Notes under the pieces: model-generated
The model's input: the letters and a program-made list of their open reading frames with translations, nothing else
What the model was told of the DNA's origin: nothing
The model's database searches: none
Translations under genes and position numbers: made by a program
Shown: one piece after another, positions 7,737 through 11,969 of the stretch
How the letters are laid out: every line of letters begins with the position of its first letter
Numbering within the stretch: position 1 is the stretch's first letter
Origin: JALSIF01 sp026981635 [NCBI: bacterium]
Lineage (GTDB): Bacteria; 4484-113; JALSIF01
DNA: 11,969 nt
Assembly (NCBI GenBank): GCA_026981635.1
Contig: JALSIF010000258.1
Span: 1 to 11,969, forward strand
Reading direction: 5' to 3'

Positions 7737-9044
7737 CTAGACATATAGCCTCTCCGCCTTGACCCCCTGGGAGATGAGCAGGTCCAGCAGGAAGCGGGTG
7801 ATGTAGATTGCCGAAAAGAAGGAGGCCAGGATGCCCAAGGTGAGAGTAATGGCAAATCCCCTCACCGGCCCACTGCCCAGCCACATGAGCATCAGGGCCA
7901 TGAGTATGGTGGTCACATTGCCGTCAATGATGGCCACCAACGCCCTGTTAAAACCTGCCTCAACGGCCGCCGCCACCGGTTTGCCCCACCTCACCTCCTC
8001 CCGGATGCGTTCAAAGATGATCACATTGGCATCCACCGCCATACCGAAGGAGAGGATGAGGCCAGCGATTCCAGGTAGGGTGAGGGTGATGCCAAAGAGG
8101 CTGATGAAGCCCAGGGTGATCACCCCGTAGAGGAGCAGGGCAAGATCGGCCACCAGGCCGGGCAGGCGATAAAACAGGATCATGTAGGAAAGGACCAGGA
8201 TCAGCCCCCACATCCCTGCCTGAATGGAGGCGCTGAGGCTCTCTTGACCCAGGGTAGGACCTACCACCCGGTCCTGGATGATACGCAGAGGGACCGGCAG
8301 TCGGCCAGCGTTGATCTGGCGGGCGAGGATCAGGGGCTCGTCGGGGCGGGTCCAGGCATCGTTCTCTATGAATCCAGCCCCCTGGGTGATGGGCGAGTTG
8401 ATGCGGGGACAGGAAAGCACCTTCTTGTCCAGCAGAATGCACATCGGTCGGCCCACATTGCGGCTGGTGAACTGGGCAAAGCGGCGAACCGCTTCTCCCT
8501 TCAGCTCAAAGTGAACCACAAACAAACCAGGCCGGTTTGGGTGTGGATCGGCCGAAGCGCTCTTCACATCATCACCGCTTACGATCACCTTGAAGTTGCG
8601 ACCGGACAGGTCCTCCCCCTCAGGGAAGTACTGGCCCCTCGTATCTACAACCTCTAGCACCGCCGTCTGGCCGATGAGCTTCTTGATCTCGTCCAGAGTC
8701 AGGTCGTCGGGCTTCTCCTTCTTGGGCTTGACTCCGGGAACCTGGAGCTGGATCCGGTCATTGCCCACCTGAGTAACCACGATCTCGCGGGTGCCTTGGG
8801 GGTCAACCCGGTTCCTGATAACCTCAATTGCCGCCTCCATGTCATCGGGGGTGAGGGTGTAGTCGGGGGGCGGTACCGCTTCCAGCAGGATGTCTGCCCC
8901 ACCCCTGAGGTCAAGCCCGAGGATGAAGAGATCAGAAACCGACTGGATACCCCCCGGCCGGGTCACCTTGTAAAGTGGGTTCCACAGGGCCAAGGCGACC
9001 ACCACCAGGATGACCAGCAATCTGGTTAGGTTTTTCGTCCCCAT
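7737..9044 (-). CDS. secD: Protein translocase subunit SecD
   Basis: SecD is the partner of SecF in the proton-driven SecDF accessory complex. I chose the ATG at 9044, giving 435 residues (MGTKNLTRLLVILVVV...). An in-frame ATG exists at 9209, but its 55 extra residues look non-coding and would overlap the divergent OsmC-family gene. TM1 is at about 8-25. LGLDLRGGADILLE (42-55) is the P1 signature, followed by RVDPQGT (79-85), the region QINAGRLPVPL (243-253), VGPTLGQESL (261-270) and five further TM segments from about 275. FGMAVDANVIIFERIREE (333-350) is the conserved TM4 motif that carries the proton-relay Asp. The protein is shorter than enterobacterial SecD but normal for compact forms. 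It is the first gene of the probable operon secD-secF-recJ-hydrolase. No YajC gene is next to it. Confidence 0.95.
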   Translation of the reverse strand: MGTKNLTRLLVILVVVALALWNPLYKVTRPGGIQSVSDLFILGLDLRGGADILLEAVPPPDYTLTPDDMEAAIEVIRNRVDPQGTREIVVTQVGNDRIQLQVPGVKPKKEKPDDLTLDEIKKLIGQTAVLEVVDTRGQYFPEGEDLSGRNFKVIVSGDDVKSASADPHPNRPGLFVVHFELKGEAVRRFAQFTSRNVGRPMCILLDKKVLSCPRINSPITQGAGFIENDAWTRPDEPLILARQINAGRLPVPLRIIQDRVVGPTLGQESLSASIQAGMWGLILVLSYMILFYRLPGLVADLALLLYGVITLGFISLFGITLTLPGIAGLILSFGMAVDANVIIFERIREEVRWGKPVAAAVEAGFNRALVAIIDGNVTTILMALMLMWLGSGPVRGFAITLTLGILASFFSAIYITRFLLDLLISQGVKAERLYV

Positions 9045-9188
9045 GAGAGCGGCTATTTTAGAACCAAGACCAGCTTGCCCGAAAAAGGCGAGCAATGCTA
9101 GCACACCAGGAGCAAGCGTTTGGCTCCTCTCAGATGGACAGGATCCTCCTAGCCTCCCAACTTTTGGATATCGGCTAGTATTTCGTCC
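9045..9188. promoter_or_regulatory. Divergent promoter region between secD and the OsmC-family gene
   Basis: This 144-bp spacer must drive both secD (minus) and the OsmC-family gene (plus). On the plus strand TAGTAT at 9176-9181 ends 7 bases before the ATG at 9189. On the minus strand TAAAAT (9060-9055) ends 10 bases before the secD ATG at 9044. Neither start has a purine-rich ribosome-binding site, and neither -10-like element has a good -35. An imperfect inverted repeat, AGGAGC / GCTCCT with a 9-base spacer (9108-9128), lies near the middle and could be an operator or hairpin. The location is firm; the individual elements are guesses from base pattern only. Confidence 0.45.
9108..9128. repeat. 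Short inverted repeat in the secD/OsmC spacer
   Basis: AGGAGC (9108-9113) and GCTCCT (9123-9128) are perfect reverse complements separated by 9 bases. The pair sits between the two divergent start codons. It may be a regulator-binding site or chance; there is no T-run that would make it a terminator. Confidence 0.3.
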
Positions 9189-9647
9189 ATGATCGCCCAG
9201 GAAATTCACCAGGTCCTCTGCCAGTGGGATGGAGGCCCCGAGGGCAAGGGGAAGGTGACCATCCTAAGATCCGGCCAAAGCCTCACCTTCGGGCTGGCAG
9301 AGACCTTCGGAGGCGGCGGGGTGGGGGAGGCCACCCCGGAAGAGATGTTGGGCATGGCCCTAAGCTCCTGCTACGTCCTCACCCTCGCCGCCCTGGCCAA
9401 GCTCGCCCGACTGGAGATCGCCTCCATCGAGGTGAGCACCCAGAGCCAGGTGGAGAGGGATCGGGTAAACCGTGGCTACCGCATAACCAGCATCCTGCGC
9501 CGGGTAAGCCTCAGGATCAAGCGGCAGGATCAGGCCGAGTTGGCTGAGGAGCTTCTCCACAAGGCCGATCAGTTCTGCGTCATAAGCCGAGCAGTGAGGG
9601 ACAAAAGCAAGCTAGAGCTTGAGGGAGAGGTTGAGGTAGCTAGCTAG
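9189..9647 (+). CDS. OsmC-family protein (peroxiredoxin-like)
   Basis: OsmC/Ohr-family proteins are small cytoplasmic thiol peroxidases or stress proteins that act on organic hydroperoxides. The 152-residue product has the family layout: an N-terminal beta region with GPEGKGKVTIL (16-26), then EATPEEMLGMALSSC (47-61) with Cys61 at the start of the central helix, then ADQFCVISRAV (126-136) with Cys130. Both cysteines of the expected redox pair are therefore present. The match is closer to the general OsmC/YhfA-like group than to a clear Ohr, so the substrate is open. The gene stands alone on the plus strand, divergent from secD and 12 bp from the tRNA 3' end. No ribosome-binding site precedes the ATG, and a -10-like TAGTAT lies 7 bases upstream, compatible with a leaderless mRNA. 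Confidence 0.88.
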   Translation: MIAQEIHQVLCQWDGGPEGKGKVTILRSGQSLTFGLAETFGGGGVGEATPEEMLGMALSSCYVLTLAALAKLARLEIASIEVSTQSQVERDRVNRGYRITSILRRVSLRIKRQDQAELAEELLHKADQFCVISRAVRDKSKLELEGEVEVAS

Positions 9648-9659
9648 GCAATGGAAAAG

Positions 9660-9734
9660 TCGGGGAGGCGGGATTCGAACCCGCGACCTCCAGCACCCCA
9701 TGCTGGCGCGCTAACCTGGCTGCGCCACTCCCCG
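9660..9734 (-). tRNA. tRNA-Pro (anticodon GGG)
   Basis: The minus strand folds into a full cloverleaf of 75 bases. It has an acceptor stem CGGGGAG/CTCCCCG (7 bp), a D arm GCGC/GCGC and an anticodon arm CCAGC-ATGGGGT-GCTGG with GGG at positions 34-36. A 5-base variable loop and a T arm GCGGG-TTCGAAT-CCCGC follow. C1-G72 and A73 (complement of T at 9660) are the bacterial proline identity features. CCA is not encoded, since the next bases are CTT, so it must be added enzymatically. It reads CCC and CCU codons. It lies tail-to-tail with the OsmC-family gene and downstream of panB. Confidence 0.96.
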
Positions 9735-9746
9735 ACGCACCCTAAT

Positions 9747-9752
9747 TTTATA
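9747..9752 (-). promoter_or_regulatory. Candidate -10 element of the tRNA-Pro gene
   Basis: TATAAA, within TATAAAAT (9752-9745 on the minus strand), lies 12 bases before the mature tRNA 5' end, so transcription would begin a few bases upstream of it. No good -35 (TTGACA-like) stands at 16-18 bp. It is the only AT-rich run in the GC-rich panB-tRNA gap. Confidence 0.4.
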
Positions 9753-9799
9753 CCACCGTCCCGGCCCTTTCCACCCCAATGGACCCGCCACTTGCCAAA

Positions 9800-10648
9800 T
9801 CACTTGCCGGCCGCCGGCTCGGTCTCCCTCGGCTTTCCAAGGGCCTTGCCATCTCCCTGGGTCATTGCCGGTGGGTAGCTTCCCTGGCGCACATCCTCAC
9901 CCCAGCGGCGGGTGGCCTCCCTGCCCACCTCAAGGAGTTCGGCATACTTCACCACAAAGCTCGGCACCTTGCCGGGAAGCATGCCCAAAAGATCGTGGAT
10001 AACCAGGATCTGCCCGGCACAGCCCGGCCCCGCGCCAATGCCAATGGTGGGAACGGGGAGGCTTCGGGTAATGCGGGCGGCAAGCTCGAGATCAACCATC
10101 TCCAGCACCACGGCGAAGCAGCCCGCCTCGGCCAGCGCCTGGGCCTCCCACATGATGCGCTCCGCCTCGTCCTCGCTTCTTCCCTGCCGGCGGTAGCCCC
10201 CCAGCACCCGGACCATCTGGGGCTGAAGCCCCACGTGGCCCATCACCGGCACCCCCGCCTCCACCAGCCGGCTGATGGCGGTTAGGTTCACCTCGGAGGC
10301 CCCCTCTAGCTTGATCCCGTCCGCTCCGCTCTGCTGGAAGAGCCGGGCGCCGTTTCTGACCGTATCCTCCACGGTGAGCTTGAAGGTGCCAAAGGGCATG
10401 TCCACCACCACAAAGCGCTCCGGAAGAGCGCGCTTTACGATCCTCCCGTGGTAGGCCATCTGCTCAATGGTTACCGGGGTGGTGGTGACCTCCCCCTGGA
10501 CCACGTTGGCCAGGCTGTCCCCCACCAGCACCAGGTCGGGATCGCATGCCTCGGCAAGATGGGCGGTAAAGAGGTCGTAGGCGGTGATACAGACCAGCCG
10601 CTCACCGGCGGCAAACTTGGCGCGCCATTTCCTGAGGTGGAAGCTCAT
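9800..10648 (-). CDS. panB: 3-methyl-2-oxobutanoate hydroxymethyltransferase (PanB)
   Basis: PanB adds a one-carbon unit from 5,10-methylene-tetrahydrofolate to 3-methyl-2-oxobutanoate (alpha-ketoisovalerate). This gives ketopantoate, the first committed step to pantothenate and CoA, in the cytoplasm. The 282-residue protein shows the family's TIM-barrel motifs: ITAYD (21-25), LVGDSLANVVQG (41-52), TTPVTIEQMAYH (56-67), VVVDMPFG (80-87) and GADGIKLEG (108-116). Metal ligands Asp44, Asp83 and Glu115, Lys113 and the catalytic Glu183 are all in place. TIGIGAGPGCAGQILVIHDLL (from 201) is also typical. The C-terminus runs about 20 residues past the usual end. AAGGAGG at 10667-10661 supports the ATG at 10648. 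It is the only gene here that ends in TGA. panC and panD are not in the window. Confidence 0.96.
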   Translation of the reverse strand: MSFHLRKWRAKFAAGERLVCITAYDLFTAHLAEACDPDLVLVGDSLANVVQGEVTTTPVTIEQMAYHGRIVKRALPERFVVVDMPFGTFKLTVEDTVRNGARLFQQSGADGIKLEGASEVNLTAISRLVEAGVPVMGHVGLQPQMVRVLGGYRRQGRSEDEAERIMWEAQALAEAGCFAVVLEMVDLELAARITRSLPVPTIGIGAGPGCAGQILVIHDLLGMLPGKVPSFVVKYAELLEVGREATRRWGEDVRQGSYPPAMTQGDGKALGKPRETEPAAGK

Positions 10649-10660
10649 CTCGAGTCTCCC

Positions 10661-10667
10661 CCTCCTT
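10661..10667 (-). promoter_or_regulatory. Shine-Dalgarno sequence of panB
   Basis: AAGGAGG on the minus strand is a perfect anti-16S match, 12 bases before the panB ATG, with further GGGGAG closer in. It is the strongest ribosome-binding site in the window and decides the start. Confidence 0.7.
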
Positions 10668-10697
10668 GTCTGGATTTACTAGCGGATAGGCTCTGGT

Positions 10698-10718
10698 CGG
10701 GAGCCCTTAGGCTTCCCG
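10698..10718. other. Hairpin between the DUF362 gene and panB
   Basis: On the minus strand CGGG-(A)-AGCC, loop TAAG, GGCT-CCCG forms an 8-bp GC-rich stem with one bulged A. No T-run follows, so it is not a textbook intrinsic terminator. It could end or stabilise the upstream DUF362 message, or sit in the panB 5' leader: a TATGAT -10-like sequence lies just upstream at 10733-10728. Confidence 0.45.
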
Positions 10719-10736
10719 CCACCTTCCATCATAGCG

Positions 10737-11969
10737 CTACCCGGCAGGGCTGGCGAATCTTTCCAGCTCCACCCTCCCCTTCCATCCCGGGGGAGGCTCA
10801 AAGGGGATGGCCAGATTCTCCTCCACCCAACTCAGGCTCCGTACCGCCCCATCCACCAACACCTCAATCTGGTCCCGGCAGCTCCCCTCCGGAACCAGCG
10901 CAAGCTCAGCGGGAATGGGGTGCCAGGCTTCCCTGAGCAGGGCAATCTTTCGCCAGTCAAGCCCCATCAGGGCGGCTGCCAGGTGGTCCACCGCCACCGG
11001 GTTGAAACCGGCCAGCAAGACACCACAACGGCGGGCGGTGGGATGGAGGGGGCCGTTGCCCTCTCCCCCTATAACCCCGTCAACCAGGCTGATCTCCGTC
11101 CGGCATAGCCCATCGGTCATCTCTCCCTCCGGACTTGCGTAGCAGAGGAGCTTGTTGAGATCGTGCACCATCCGCCAGCAGGTGTCATTTCCCCACCAGC
11201 TCCCGTCATAGTTGAGGTGGGGATCGTGGAGCCTGACCAGGCGGTCTATCGCCGCCATCAGATAGCGAAGCAGGCGCTGAAGGGTGGGACGGTCAGCAAA
11301 TAGGTCAAACCGCTCCATAAGGAAGTTTCTAAGTTCCTTTAGCCGGCTCCGCCTCTCATACTGGTCACCGTGGCCGCTCTCCGCATCCCCCGCCCGGTGG
11401 TGGGCGAGGTAGTCCTTGCGGCAGTTAATACCCACCAGGTTCTTTAGCGCGCAGGTTATGCCCGCCTTGCGGTGACACTTGAGCTTGGGCAGGTTGACCA
11501 CCAGCTTAGCGGCCAGAAAGTCACGGTGGACGAAGTAAAGGTTTCGCTCCGGGTTGTGGTTTTGGGGCACCACCCGGGGGTCGTAGTTGGTCACCCGGAA
11601 GCGCCGGTAGTCCTGGATGATGGGCATGAGGCTTGACTTCTGGCCCAGGTCCACCAGCACATACTCAACCTCAGGCCGAAACTCTCTCCTCAGCACCACA
11701 TTGTGCTCATCCCTCAATGTCACCTCATAGCGGAAGTCCTTGAGCTCAAACTGGACCTCCGCCGGCAGGCGGCAGGCAAACCGCTCCACCATCTCCACGG
11801 TGCCAAACAGCCCCAGCAGCCTCTCCCACTGGCAGCGCTGGATGGGGGCATCCCCCAGCACCATCCTTCCTCCGCCGCGCCTCACCAGTGCAATCAGGGC
11901 ATAGTCAAGCAGCGGACGGATTACCGAGGGATGGGTAATGAGGGCGGGCAGATTCTCCTCTTCCCGCGG
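10737..11969 (-). CDS. DUF362 domain-containing protein, 5' end missing
   Basis: The frame stays open from the stop at 10737 to the right edge, giving 410 visible residues; the start lies beyond the window. A GTG at 11885 is an unlikely start. The 28 codons before it encode conserved-looking text (ALITHPSVIRPLLDYALIAL) that leads directly into GGGRMVLGDAP, as in DUF362 proteins. Other family marks are NLPKLKCHRKAGIT followed by CALKNLVGI (about visible residues 159-181) and VDGVIGGEGNGPLHP (about 296-310), then FNPVAVD (about 322-328). DUF362 proteins have no well-defined general function, and some carry a ferredoxin-like cluster domain. No CxxCxxC pattern is visible here. Several scattered Cys and His residues (for example KLKCH, CRKD, HHRAG) could bind metal, but that is a guess. 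panB follows after 88 bp on the same strand. Confidence 0.85.
   Translation of the reverse strand, partial: PREEENLPALITHPSVIRPLLDYALIALVRRGGGRMVLGDAPIQRCQWERLLGLFGTVEMVERFACRLPAEVQFELKDFRYEVTLRDEHNVVLRREFRPEVEYVLVDLGQKSSLMPIIQDYRRFRVTNYDPRVVPQNHNPERNLYFVHRDFLAAKLVVNLPKLKCHRKAGITCALKNLVGINCRKDYLAHHRAGDAESGHGDQYERRSRLKELRNFLMERFDLFADRPTLQRLLRYLMAAIDRLVRLHDPHLNYDGSWWGNDTCWRMVHDLNKLLCYASPEGEMTDGLCRTEISLVDGVIGGEGNGPLHPTARRCGVLLAGFNPVAVDHLAAALMGLDWRKIALLREAWHPIPAELALVPEGSCRDQIEVLVDGAVRSLSWVEENLAIPFEPPPGWKGRVELERFASPAG

Noticed and set aside
9045-9209. Longer secD reading frame starting at the ATG at 9209
   Set aside because: The 55 extra residues look unlike a SecD N-terminus, they would overlap the start of the divergent OsmC-family gene, and MGTKNLTRLLVILVVV fits the expected start with TM1.
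9800-9802. Possibility that TGA is recoded as an amino acid, given its rarity as a stop
   Set aside because: Reading through the panB TGA would run directly into the tRNA-Pro gene, and panB is already longer than usual, so TGA acts as a stop here.
9651-9878. Plus-strand open frame with the text SGRRDSNPRPPAP
   Set aside because: This is the well-known false protein produced by translating a tRNA gene antisense; it lies across tRNA-Pro.
10690-10706. Second possible hairpin (GGCTC / GAGCC) in the panB leader
   Set aside because: It overlaps and competes with the stronger 10698-10718 hairpin and has only a 5-bp stem without a T-run.

Overview
This is about 12 kb of GC-rich bacterial chromosome. 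It is densely packed with protein genes and has one tRNA. Bacterial origin is supported by SecD/SecF, RecJ, PanB, an OsmC-family protein and a bacterial-type tRNA-Pro (C1-G72, A73). The species cannot be named from this window. The order secD-secF-recJ resembles that of some Firmicutes-like lineages. However, the adaptor gene at the left edge carries the R-x3-L-x6-S hairpin motif used to dock on TolC-type outer-membrane channels, which suggests a cell with an outer membrane. A little-studied or uncultured lineage is likely.

Left block (1-3874, plus strand): the 3' part of a MacA/HlyD-type adaptor is followed by two tandem, related MacB/FtsX-type permeases. Together they look like a tripartite ABC export system with a heterodimeric membrane part. 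No ATPase gene is visible. The first permease contains a sharply AT-rich stretch of about 250-300 bp that does not match its surroundings.

Middle block (3871-9044, minus strand, read right to left): secD, secF, recJ and an exported alpha/beta hydrolase form a probable operon. recJ and the hydrolase gene are separated by one base. The last permease and the hydrolase gene converge and share a CTAG, each using part of it as its stop codon.

Right block (9045-11969): a 144-bp divergent spacer separates secD from a plus-strand OsmC-family gene. A minus-strand tRNA-Pro(GGG), panB (pantothenate/CoA synthesis) and a DUF362-family gene that runs off the right edge follow. The genes of this block have no obvious shared pathway.

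Two features stand out. Nine of the ten protein genes end in TAG, one in TGA and none in TAA. The AT-rich patch in the first permease looks like mosaic or recombined DNA. No CRISPR array, insertion sequence, phage gene or clearly new multi-gene system was seen, and no gene-free stretch longer than 300 bp exists.
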